DNA of 24,678 nucleotides from Pseudomonadota bacterium (GTDB taxonomy: Bacteria; Pseudomonadota; Gammaproteobacteria; Halothiobacillales; Halothiobacillaceae), in the NCBI GenBank assembly GCA_021795795.1, contig JAJYPA010000067.1, positions 1-24,678 of the forward strand, in the 5' to 3' direction. Of the stretch, positions 6,651 through 13,627 are shown piece after piece. Numbering within the stretch: the stretch's first letter is position 1; every line of letters starts with the position of its first letter. The notes below the pieces were generated by a model that was not told where the DNA came from, did no database searches, and worked only from the letters and a program-made list of their open reading frames with translations. The position numbers were made by a program, and so were the translations under genes.

Positions 6651-9512
6651 ATGGCGACCACAAAGAATGAAATGCTCGACGCGCTCTTGCAGCGCATGGA
6701 TGCTGCACTGGAAAAAGACGTAAAACTGCCCTGGCAAGGTCCTTGGGATCCCAAGTATGGGGAGCTCTCCGCGCCGCACAACCCCACCACAGAAAGACTC
6801 TATAGTCCTTTGAATGGACTGATCCTGTCCACGGCAGCGTTGGAACATGGTTTCGACGATCCCCGCTGGATGGGGTTCAACCAGGCCAAGGAACAGGGCT
6901 GGAGCGTCCGCCGTGGCGAACACGCCGCCGCGCGGATCTTCTCACCCATCATCAAAAATGAAATCAATCCCAGAACGGGAATTGAGGAACCCCGCGTTGC
7001 AGCCTATCGCGGTACGCCGTTGTTCAACGCCGCGCAGATGGATGGCATTCCGCCCATGCGGGAGATACCGGAACAGGAGCGGCTGCCCAAGACCGTCGAG
7101 CTGGATGCCATCGCACAACAGATGGGGGTGGCTATCCTGCATTCCGGCAGTGGCGCTTTTTACAGCCCCGGAAGGGACCGTATCCAGTTGCCGGACCGGA
7201 ATACATTCGCCGATCAGCATGGCTACGACGCCACCAAGGCGCATGAACTGTCCCACGCCACCGGCCATGAAAGCCGTCTGGATCGGGACAGCCTCCGGCA
7301 ATACACGTCCATCAAGGGCCGCGCCGCCGAAGAGATGACCGCCGAGATCGGCGCCTATCTGCTATCCACCCGTCTGGGCGTGCCGTTCATGGGGAACAAC
7401 CCGGACATGACCGACGCACAGCACGCCGCATATCTGACGACATGGGCCAGGGACCTCTCCCCGGACGAGCGCCGCGCTGCCATCGAGCAGGGCATCAAGG
7501 CCGCCGGTCACCTGGAAAAGCAACTGGGGCTGGCGCGGGAGAATGGGTTGGTCACGGAATTGGAAAAACATGCGCCAGCAACGATGGAAAAACTGCAGAT
7601 AAACCCGGAACCCGTGCGCACTGCAAACGGGGAGACGATTACGTACACTACCAGTAAACCGGTGGACATGGTCTGGGGACCAAAAGTGGCAGATTATCGA
7701 GACCCGGACAAAGCCCAGAGCATGCAACAGTTTATGGCGGATGCTGAAAAAAACAACGCGCCCATACGCGTTTTTATGCCCAATTCGGACGCAAAAGTTA
7801 AGGCGGCGATGCAGGCCATGATCCAGAAGCCCCTTGAATTTCAGAATGCCGGTGGCGGCACGGTGTTCGGCCAGAAAATTGATTATAAAATGATGGACGC
7901 TGCCGGCAACCAAATGTCAGCTCTGCTGTTGCATATGGGGAATGTCAACCCTGAAAAAGGCTTGCATAGTGAGTGTTTGGCGCTTATTCCCCTGGAATAT
8001 CTGTCTAAAGAGCAACTGGATTCCGGCGCAAAGTCGGCGCATTTTATCGACCTGGGTGGGCCTGGACGCACTGACCGAAATGCGGATTTTGTAAAACAAT
8101 TGAGTCTGGCGATCGAAGGCACACATTTTAAGCGGTACGATTTTGTGCAGATTGACACGGGCCGAAGCGTGGAGGCGTTTGACAAGGCTACCGGCGAACC
8201 GACGACACAGCGTGATGCACTGACGATCACGCGCATAAGCAATGGCCGCAGTTACAAGCGTGGGCTATTGACCAATTTTGATGTTGAAGCGTTGAAACAG
8301 TGCCATGAACAGGGTCCTGGATCTGCAGAGCGGGAAGTGGCGGGCCACGATATGGGGGCGACACCCGACGTCAAGGCCGCCATGCGGCAAAAGCCGGAAA
8401 AAGTGTTATCGGGACCATCCGACAAAAACGTGGTCGCCATGGGCGACTTGATGGCCGGGGATTTCGTCCGCGTATCCACAAGCGACTCAACTCGCCATAC
8501 CGACGCCATTGTGCTGAAAGTTACGAAGGAAGGCATTAGCGGCAAGATTATCCAGCCCGTGCGGGAGAAAATCTGGATGCCGGAGCCGGTACCGGGTTCG
8601 CACCCGACACGGGATAGCCATTGGATGTTCGCTGCTGGTGAGCTGAAAACAGAGCTGAAACCCGGCGGCGCATATATCTCCGCGCATGAGCCTAATGCCG
8701 TGCCGGGCATCGCCCGCCTGGATCCGCTGGCGAAAGCCGGTCTGGCGACGGACGGTGAAAAGCTGGCTTTGCACATGTCGCTCAATCGCTTCATGAAGGA
8801 TCGTGGGGAAGCCGCCATCGCCCGGACGAGCCAGCCGCTTCACAAAATCACCCTCACCCATCGCACGGACCTGAAAGACCGCGTGTGCCCAGTATCCATT
8901 CCGGGCAAACCGGATCTGGAAATGAGGAATCACCCCAGGCAGGCAATATCCGGTGTGCTGAAGGATTTTTCCAAAAGCGAGTTCATTCTGGACACGCGGG
9001 AATTTGGCACGGTCCGGGTAGAAACCGGCAAGAACATGTTCATGGAGCGCGAAGAGGAATTACGGAACGCCGTGGGCAAGCCGGTAGATATCGCACTGGA
9101 TAAAACCGGCAAGGAACTGACCCTTGCCGTGCATCAGGGCCTTGCAGGCGGCAGCCAGGGGGTGAGTGTCCTGTTCGATAAATTCGACACGCCTGCCCGT
9201 CCGTTTGGCCTGATGTCCGCTGTAGATATGGGCAAAACCACTGCGAAGCCTGTTACCGGCAAGCTGACCCACGTTCACGACAGTAATGTCATTGAATTGC
9301 GGCTCGCCGGAAAACCCTTGCAGGGTGCAACCCCCTTGCCGGGTGCAACCCCCGTGCTGGTGTACGGCCCGGAGCCGGACAAGGCGCATCAGGCAGAAAT
9401 ACGGAATTTGATCGGCAAGCAAGTTCGCGTTTCGGTCAATAAGGATACGGGGCGACTTGCGGTGAAAGCGATACAGCCGACGCAGCAGCAGGATATCGGC
9501 CTTGAGCGTTAA
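6651..9512 (+). CDS. ArdC-like N-terminal domain / zincin metallopeptidase polyvalent protein
   Basis: I choose the ATG at 6651 because GGAGG lies 6 bases upstream; the in-frame ATG at 6639 contains that RBS. The protein is about 953 residues. Residues 1-130 match the ArdC N-terminal ssDNA-binding region (LLQRMDAAL ... LPWQGPWDPK ... NPTTERLYSPLNGLIL ... GWSVRRGEHAA). A zincin domain follows with HELSHATGH (His198, Glu199, His202, third ligand further on). ArdC proteins protect incoming plasmid DNA from restriction. The remaining about 650 residues are not recognised. Near the C-terminus two similar beta-rich units occur (SGVLKDF..SEFILDTREFG, and TGKLTHVHDSNVIELRL), each ending in an AVGKPVDIALDKTG- or LIGKQVRVSVNKDTG-like strand. 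Two 18-bp repeats are embedded in frame (GKPLQGATPLPGATPVL). Confidence 0.82.
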   Translation: MATTKNEMLDALLQRMDAALEKDVKLPWQGPWDPKYGELSAPHNPTTERLYSPLNGLILSTAALEHGFDDPRWMGFNQAKEQGWSVRRGEHAAARIFSPIIKNEINPRTGIEEPRVAAYRGTPLFNAAQMDGIPPMREIPEQERLPKTVELDAIAQQMGVAILHSGSGAFYSPGRDRIQLPDRNTFADQHGYDATKAHELSHATGHESRLDRDSLRQYTSIKGRAAEEMTAEIGAYLLSTRLGVPFMGNNPDMTDAQHAAYLTTWARDLSPDERRAAIEQGIKAAGHLEKQLGLARENGLVTELEKHAPATMEKLQINPEPVRTANGETITYTTSKPVDMVWGPKVADYRDPDKAQSMQQFMADAEKNNAPIRVFMPNSDAKVKAAMQAMIQKPLEFQNAGGGTVFGQKIDYKMMDAAGNQMSALLLHMGNVNPEKGLHSECLALIPLEYLSKEQLDSGAKSAHFIDLGGPGRTDRNADFVKQLSLAIEGTHFKRYDFVQIDTGRSVEAFDKATGEPTTQRDALTITRISNGRSYKRGLLTNFDVEALKQCHEQGPGSAEREVAGHDMGATPDVKAAMRQKPEKVLSGPSDKNVVAMGDLMAGDFVRVSTSDSTRHTDAIVLKVTKEGISGKIIQPVREKIWMPEPVPGSHPTRDSHWMFAAGELKTELKPGGAYISAHEPNAVPGIARLDPLAKAGLATDGEKLALHMSLNRFMKDRGEAAIARTSQPLHKITLTHRTDLKDRVCPVSIPGKPDLEMRNHPRQAISGVLKDFSKSEFILDTREFGTVRVETGKNMFMEREEELRNAVGKPVDIALDKTGKELTLAVHQGLAGGSQGVSVLFDKFDTPARPFGLMSAVDMGKTTAKPVTGKLTHVHDSNVIELRLAGKPLQGATPLPGATPVLVYGPEPDKAHQAEIRNLIGKQVRVSVNKDTGRLAVKAIQPTQQQDIGLER
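9315..9354 (+). repeat. Two tandem TTGCAGGGTGCAA repeats inside the zincin gene
   Basis: Two copies 18 bases apart (CCCTTGCAGGGTGCAACC, then CCCTTGCCGGGTGCAACC) encode LQGATP-LPGATP, so a repeat array sits in frame within a coding sequence. Confidence 0.85.
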
Positions 9513-9542
9513 CCATCGACACGAAATATAAAGGAGGTTTTT

Positions 9543-10175
9543 ATGGAACAAAACATGCGGAACACCCCTTGCAGGGTGCAACCCCCTTGCAGGGCGCAGC
9601 CCCCGCAAGAATGGCTCGACACCACGGCGACCATCGCCGATCAACTGAACATACGCATCCCCTTAGTAACCATGGCTCCCGCGTGGTTCATGGGGCTTAA
9701 CGCTGGCATGACGCTCCCCAACAGCCGCGTCCTGGTCAACCCGAAGGCGCTGAATTTGCCGGATGATGCCCGCCGTTATGTGATGGCCCATGAGATCGGG
9801 CATGTCACGCGCTGGCACGGCAAGGCGGCCTTTCTGGCCTTCGCCGCGCTGGTACTGCTATACGCCGTGAATCCGGCGCTCTGCGGGCTGATCGGCTGGA
9901 CTTACATTTTTGCCGTCCTGGTGCCCTACGGCCTGGGCGACCGTGCCGAGTTTCAGGCGGACGCCACTGCCGCCGAGGTGATGGGATCGCCCTACGCGGT
10001 GATTCGGGCGCAGCGTGAGGTGATAGGCGTCATGGGTGGCCGTGTCACTCCACAACGGGAACGCCGCTGGAAACGGTTGCGGGCGCTGGCCCAGGCACAG
10101 ACGAAGAGCGAGCGGAGTTCCGGGCCACCCGGGCAAAGCGATGAATCCGGTGGTGATGGAGCGGCGGAAGAATGA
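9543..10175 (+). CDS. M48-family membrane metallopeptidase
   Basis: This 210-residue protein has the zinc motif VMAHEIGHVTRWH (HEIGH at residues 83-87) and a downstream third-ligand region GDRAEFQADATAAEVMG (Glu near 136), the HExxH...E layout of M48 (HtpX/Ste24-like) peptidases. Two hydrophobic segments between them (about 95-112 and 115-132) would anchor it in the inner membrane. The RBS AAAGGAGGT is excellent. Residues 8-20 (TPCRVQPPCRAQPPQ) are encoded by two of the short repeats, so the N-terminus has been lengthened by repeat DNA. It follows the zincin gene by 30 bases and may share its transcript. Substrate unknown; processing of a membrane or transfer protein is a guess. The C-terminal 40 residues are polar and disordered. 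Confidence 0.85.
   Translation: MEQNMRNTPCRVQPPCRAQPPQEWLDTTATIADQLNIRIPLVTMAPAWFMGLNAGMTLPNSRVLVNPKALNLPDDARRYVMAHEIGHVTRWHGKAAFLAFAALVLLYAVNPALCGLIGWTYIFAVLVPYGLGDRAEFQADATAAEVMGSPYAVIRAQREVIGVMGGRVTPQRERRWKRLRALAQAQTKSERSSGPPGQSDESGGDGAAEE
9565..9605 (+). repeat. Two tandem TTGCAGGGTGCAA repeats inside the M48 gene
   Basis: CCCCTTGCAGGGTGCAACCC followed by CCTTGCAGGGCGCAGCCCCC. They lie in the first 60 bases of the coding sequence and are read in a different frame from the copies at 9315. Confidence 0.85.
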
Positions 10176-10266
10176 AGACACCACCGCCCTTGCCGGGTGC
10201 AACCCCATGCAGGGTGCAACCCCTTGCCGGGTGCAGCTTTTCGTTTCCCATCACCTGTCACCACAC
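10149..10266 (+). repeat. Imperfect inverted-repeat module with three internal repeats
   Basis: Left arm GGTGGTGATGG (10149-10159, within the end of the M48 gene) and right arm GTTTCCCATCACCTGTCACCAC (10243-10264) enclose three TTGC-type repeats. The arrangement matches the module at 6258. Confidence 0.55.
10187..10236 (+). repeat. Three tandem TTGCAGGGTGCAA repeats
   Basis: Units start at about 10187, 10204 and 10221 (period 17), with variants TTGCCGGGTGCAA, ATGCAGGGTGCAA and TTGCCGGGTGCAG. Confidence 0.85.
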
Positions 10267-10280
10267 GCATCAGGCCAATC

Positions 10281-10309
10281 GCGATCAGGTGGCGGCCTGC
10301 CGTACAGAC
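10281..10309 (+). promoter_or_regulatory. ATCAGGT regulatory motif, copy 5 (before the LPD7-like gene)
   Basis: GCGATCAGGTGGCGGCC, then GCCGTACAGACC. A partial extra copy (GCATCAGGCCAATC) lies just upstream at 10267. The start codon is at 10361. Confidence 0.6.
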
Positions 10310-10360
10310 CATGAGCAGATCTTTCACCGTATCATCGATTGATTGAAAAGGAGCACCACC

Positions 10361-12259
10361 ATGAGCGCATCGAGAACCACCCGTGAATCCCTGCTGGCCG
10401 AATTCAAGGCGGCCCGCGAGTCCGCCATCGCCAGGTCCCAGGTGGATGTGGGGCAGATCGCCGAGCGCCACCGCGCCGAGCGTGCCGAAGCACTGAAAGC
10501 TTTTGCGGAAAAGCGCGAATCGCTGGTTACCGGCTTCAAGGAAACCGGCATCCCGGAAGCCGCATATCCGTCCATCCTCGCCATCGAACAGGCCAAGCAC
10601 ATGGAGCCGGTGGTAGCGCGGCAGGTGCAGGAACAGAATGCGTCCCTGGCCGTCGAGGGTGTACCCACCTGGGACGGATTCCTCACCGAAAAATCCAGGG
10701 CGGGCGAGGCCCAGGAGGCGGCATTGGCGGATGAGCTGCTGGCCGAACTGGATGCCCGGAAGGCAAAGGGTGAAGACGTCAGCAAGGAAAACGGCATCGA
10801 GGGCGAGCCGCTGGACCCCGGCAAGCTCAAGGCGTCGATGTTCGACGGCATCAAGTACGAGTATGACAAGGACGCCGACTCGGTGCATTACAGCCGCAAG
10901 TCGGACGGCACGGAGCTCTTCGAGGATAAGGGTTCCCGCATCGAGATGAAGGAGACCAGCGCGCAGACCATCGAGACGGCCTTGCTCCTGGCGCAGGAAC
11001 GCTTCAAAAAGGGCACGCCGCTGACCATCACCGGCGACGAGGACTTCAAGAAGGAAGCCGCCCGCATCGCCGGGAAGCTGGGCATCGCCATCAAGAACAA
11101 GGATCTGCTGGAAGTCTGGCAGCAGTCCCGCGACAAGGCGGCCATGGGCATCAGCGACGAGGAACCGGACATCGCCCCGCGCAACGGGTTCTCCGGCGAG
11201 GAAGCCAAACAGGACCTGTGCAAAGATGGTCCCGCACCAGAGCAGGCTGCGCCTGATCTCGCTGGTGAAGGGAAAACAAGCGACAGTGCAGTTTCGTGCA
11301 AAAAAGGGGAAGCACGTAGTGCATCTTCCCGCGAACCGGCCACCAGCAAAGAGACCCCTTCACGGGGCGCAACCCTCTTCAAGTTGCTGGATCACGGCAC
11401 GGCCCCGTACCAGTTCAAGGAGGGCGAGACCAAGTCCTACTTTGTGAAGACGCAGGACAATGCCGGCAAGGAGCACGTCACCTGGGGCGTGGACCTGCAG
11501 CGCGCCATGGAAGACTCTGGCGCTACCAAAGGCGACCTGTTGACGATCAAAAACCAGGGCAAGGAGGAGGTCGTCGTCAAGGTGGTGGATAAAGATGGAC
11601 AGGAGCATTGGAAACCGACCCACCGCAACCGCTTCGACGTCACGGTGGCGGACATGCCCCTCAAGGCCGTGCCACACCTGTCCGACGCGGCGGGCAAAGC
11701 CGGGTACGCACACGATGCCACCACCGGCCGCGTGACCATCCCGGCGAATGATTATCTCGCCGCCAAGGCGGAACTCTCGGTGTTGTCCGGGTCCGGGCAC
11801 CATGCCCTGCACCAGTCCAGCCAGGTTCCGTTCACGGATCTCCAGCCCACCGAAAAGCACGCCCTGGTCTCCGCCGGCCTGGCGGATGAAAACGGACTGA
11901 ACCGCCGTGGCGTCGCGGCGGCGCTGACTTCCGACCGCCTGCTGGAAATCCGTCGTGCGCAGGCTCCGGAAAATCTCAAGGGTGCCGCTGTTCAGCCGGG
12001 GTATGAAAAGGCTGCGGCACTGCCTGAGCGTGAATCTGTGCAGGAGCAGACGCGGGTCAAGGCCCAGGAAGTCGCTCAGGAACAGGACCAGAAGCGTATC
12101 CTGGTTCGCAACGAGGACAGCCAGGCGCAGGAGAAGAAGGCGGAAGTCAAGGAGCGCAAGGACGGCAAAAAGGAACGGAAGATCGAAGAGCGCAAGATCG
12201 AGCGTCCCGCCCGCAGCCGTCAGCCGCGAATCGACAAGGGGCAAGAACTGTCCAGGTAA
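10361..12259 (+). CDS. Large LPD7-domain polyvalent plasmid protein
   Basis: The 632-residue protein starts at ATG 10361, after AAAAGGAG. Residues 1-130 are a charged helical region. Residues about 145-260 (ENGIEGEPLDPGK ... YSRKSDGTELFEDKGSRIEM ... KDLLEVWQQSRDK) repeat the C-terminal module of the relaxase at 1404-3302, which I read as LPD7. Residues about 340-430 (KLLDHGTAPYQFKEGETKSY, WGVDLQRAMEDSGATKGD, RNRFDVT) resemble a domain common in conjugative-element primases and relaxases, in which the DNA-related role is unclear. A helical part and a very basic tail (KERKDGKKERKIEERK) end the protein. No catalytic motif is visible. I infer a DNA-processing or relaxosome-associated role. It stands alone between a control motif and a terminator. 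Confidence 0.72.
   Translation: MSASRTTRESLLAEFKAARESAIARSQVDVGQIAERHRAERAEALKAFAEKRESLVTGFKETGIPEAAYPSILAIEQAKHMEPVVARQVQEQNASLAVEGVPTWDGFLTEKSRAGEAQEAALADELLAELDARKAKGEDVSKENGIEGEPLDPGKLKASMFDGIKYEYDKDADSVHYSRKSDGTELFEDKGSRIEMKETSAQTIETALLLAQERFKKGTPLTITGDEDFKKEAARIAGKLGIAIKNKDLLEVWQQSRDKAAMGISDEEPDIAPRNGFSGEEAKQDLCKDGPAPEQAAPDLAGEGKTSDSAVSCKKGEARSASSREPATSKETPSRGATLFKLLDHGTAPYQFKEGETKSYFVKTQDNAGKEHVTWGVDLQRAMEDSGATKGDLLTIKNQGKEEVVVKVVDKDGQEHWKPTHRNRFDVTVADMPLKAVPHLSDAAGKAGYAHDATTGRVTIPANDYLAAKAELSVLSGSGHHALHQSSQVPFTDLQPTEKHALVSAGLADENGLNRRGVAAALTSDRLLEIRRAQAPENLKGAAVQPGYEKAAALPERESVQEQTRVKAQEVAQEQDQKRILVRNEDSQAQEKKAEVKERKDGKKERKIEERKIERPARSRQPRIDKGQELSR
11354..11375 (+). repeat. Degenerate TTGCAGGGTGCAA-like repeat within the LPD7-like gene
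   Basis: ACCCCTTCACGGGGCGCAACCC keeps the outer CCCCTT..GGG.GCAACCC frame with three changes. It lies in the linker between the two domains, where an insertion would be tolerated. Confidence 0.35.
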
Positions 12260-12286
12260 CGTCCGCTTCATCTGCCTGTCACCACC

Positions 12287-12313
12287 AGCCCCGGCCAGCA
12301 ACCGGGGCTTTTT
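12287..12313 (+). terminator. Rho-independent terminator after the LPD7-like gene
   Basis: AGCCCCGG-CCAGCAA-CCGGGGCT (8-bp stem) followed by TTTT. The same 27-base terminator occurs at 13269. Confidence 0.85.
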
Positions 12314-12349
12314 ATGTCCATTCCTTCGCGGGACAGGCGACTCCTAACC

Positions 12350-12445
12350 GGTGGTGAGGGGATTGGGGAAAGGAAAAAGGATCGGGCACGGCTGCGGCCG
12401 CAACAACATTGGCGCTTTATCTTTTTCCCACCCCCCAACACCACT
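12350..12445 (+). repeat. Imperfect inverted-repeat module before the barrel gene
   Basis: The left arm (12350-12373: GGTGGTGAGGGGATTGGGG, then AAAGG) pairs imperfectly with CTTTTTCCCACCCCCCAACA at 12421-12440 plus CCACT. The loop contains a GCGGCCGC palindrome instead of a TTGC repeat. Confidence 0.5.
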
Positions 12446-12474
12446 ATCTCGGCGACCGTTCCAGGGCGAGAAAC

Positions 12475-12504
12475 CGCGATCAGGTTCCGCATGGTCCGGT
12501 AAGC
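12475..12504 (+). promoter_or_regulatory. ATCAGGT regulatory motif, copy 6 (before the barrel gene)
   Basis: GCGATCAGGTTCCGCA, then GGTCCGGTAAGC. The start codon of the barrel gene follows at 12542. Confidence 0.6.
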
Positions 12505-12541
12505 ATGTAGGCGATAACGCCTTTTTCTTGAGGATTTTCCC

Positions 12542-13210
12542 ATGAAGAAAGTTTTGATTCCCGTCATCGCGGCCATGACCCTTGGCGCCTCCGGCCTGGT
12601 TCTGGCCGGGACTCCGTTGACCAGTCCGGCACTCGGACTGGGCTATACGTCCATTGGTCTTTCCGGCCATGCCACCCGTCCCGGTGTGAAGCTGTTTGCC
12701 AGCCAGCGCTTCGCCAATGATGTTCGGTTAAGCGGCTCGGCGACCTTCGCGCGCGGCTTTTGTGATATGGATGCCAACGTTGGTCAGTTCATCCCCTTGT
12801 CTCGCGATATTGCCCTGGAACCGCTGCTGGATGCGGGTTTTCTGAGCATGAACTACAACCAGCAGGAGGTGGGGTATAACGTCAGCACGGTAAATGCTGG
12901 TTACGGTTTCACCTATCAGCAGACCATGCCGTACAGCTACACCGTCCCGGCCAGCATCCAGGACGTCTACGCCATGGCCGGAGCCAACCTGGAATACCGC
13001 ATCACCCGTCGCGTGCGCTTCTCCGTCGGCGGCGGCTTCGGGCACACGCTGACGGTACTGAACGGCGCCGGCGGCCAGGTGTACCGGGGACGGGCGGACC
13101 TGACCGCCGGACTCTCGCGGCACTGGTCCAGTGACATTGACGTGTCGTACCTGCACTTGCCCGGCGTATCCATCACCCGGTATGGCGCGGGGGTTTCGTA
13201 CCACTTCTGA
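12542..13210 (+). CDS. Predicted outer-membrane beta-barrel protein
   Basis: The 222-residue product begins with a clear Sec signal (MKKVLIPVIAAMTLGASGLVLA|GT). The rest alternates polar and hydrophobic residues in short strands (LGLGYTSIGLSGHA, VRFSVGGGFGHTL, SDIDVSYLHL) and ends in the aromatic YHF, the C-terminal Phe signature recognised by the BAM machinery. Size and pattern suit an 8-stranded OmpA/OmpX-like barrel. I cannot name a family. It is a single-gene unit with its own control motif upstream and a terminator downstream. On a conjugative element it may act in surface contact or exclusion, but this is inference. The single Cys (near residue 73) is unusual for a barrel. Confidence 0.7.
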   Translation: MKKVLIPVIAAMTLGASGLVLAGTPLTSPALGLGYTSIGLSGHATRPGVKLFASQRFANDVRLSGSATFARGFCDMDANVGQFIPLSRDIALEPLLDAGFLSMNYNQQEVGYNVSTVNAGYGFTYQQTMPYSYTVPASIQDVYAMAGANLEYRITRRVRFSVGGGFGHTLTVLNGAGGQVYRGRADLTAGLSRHWSSDIDVSYLHLPGVSITRYGAGVSYHF

Positions 13211-13216
13211 TCGCAG

Positions 13217-13252
13217 CCCTTGCAGGGTGCAACCCCTTGCAGGGCGCAGCCC
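13217..13252 (+). repeat. Two tandem TTGCAGGGTGCAA repeats after the barrel gene
   Basis: CCCTTGCAGGGTGCAACCCC followed by CTTGCAGGGCGCAGCCC, starting 7 bases after the stop codon. The pair matches the one inside the M48 gene, including the GGGCGCAGCC variant of the second unit. Confidence 0.85.
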
Positions 13253-13268
13253 AGGTCCCCCCACTTTC

Positions 13269-13294
13269 AGCCCCGGCCAGCAACCGGGGCTTTT
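13269..13294 (+). terminator. Rho-independent terminator after the barrel gene
   Basis: AGCCCCGG-CCAGCAA-CCGGGGCT then TTT, the same stem and loop as at 12287. Confidence 0.85.
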
Positions 13295-13367
13295 ATCGCC
13301 TGAAGCCAGAAAAATTTGCTCGCTATTTTCAAGGGGTGTGGGACTTGTCTAATAAGGAGATACCACC

Positions 13368-13547
13368 ATGGAAACGCTTTTCATTGTTCTGGGATTTTTC
13401 ATCTGGCTGATCTGCATGCTTTACATCACCGTTTTCATCCAGGAGAACGGGTTCGAGTCGGTGCTGATAGTGCTGGCACTCCCGTTCATTCTGATCTGGA
13501 TGGGCCTCAAGGCCGCTTACGAATGGTTTGAGTTCAATTTCCTTTGA
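13368..13547 (+). CDS. 59-residue two-TM membrane protein
   Basis: The ATG follows AATAAGGAGATACCACC, a good RBS. The product METLFIVLGFFIWLICMLYI... has two hydrophobic stretches (about 4-24 and 31-46) separated by a short QENGFES turn, and ends in an aromatic, acidic tail (AYEWFEFNFL). Codon use is normal for the neighbours and the frame ends cleanly. No family recognised. It is 80 bases before traG, with a control motif between them, so it may be a separate unit or a small partner of the coupling protein. Upstream it is separated from the barrel gene by a terminator; no ATCAGGT motif is evident before it. Confidence 0.6.
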   Translation: METLFIVLGFFIWLICMLYITVFIQENGFESVLIVLALPFILIWMGLKAAYEWFEFNFL

Positions 13548-13565
13548 TCTCGCCGCTGGCCGCAG

Positions 13566-13593
13566 CCATCAGGCGGCGGTCAGCCCTACAGAG
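13566..13593 (+). promoter_or_regulatory. ATCAGGT-like motif, copy 11 (before traG)
   Basis: CCATCAGGCGGCGGTCAGCC, then CTACAGA. This is the weakest copy (CATC, and the T after AGG is C), but spacing and CC..TACA end fit. traG starts at 13628. Confidence 0.4.
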
Positions 13594-13627
13594 GGGGTAA
13601 ACCACCGTCTCTGCAAGGAGTGCCGTC

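Noticed and set aside
9315..10236. CRISPR array made of the 17-18 bp repeats
   Set aside because: The units are directly tandem with no unique spacers, and no cas gene is nearby.
11360..12301. Minus-strand 313-residue open frame
   Set aside because: It covers the LPD7-like gene and even the downstream terminator; it is rich in Leu, Arg and Gly with no recognisable motif, so I take it as antisense shadow.
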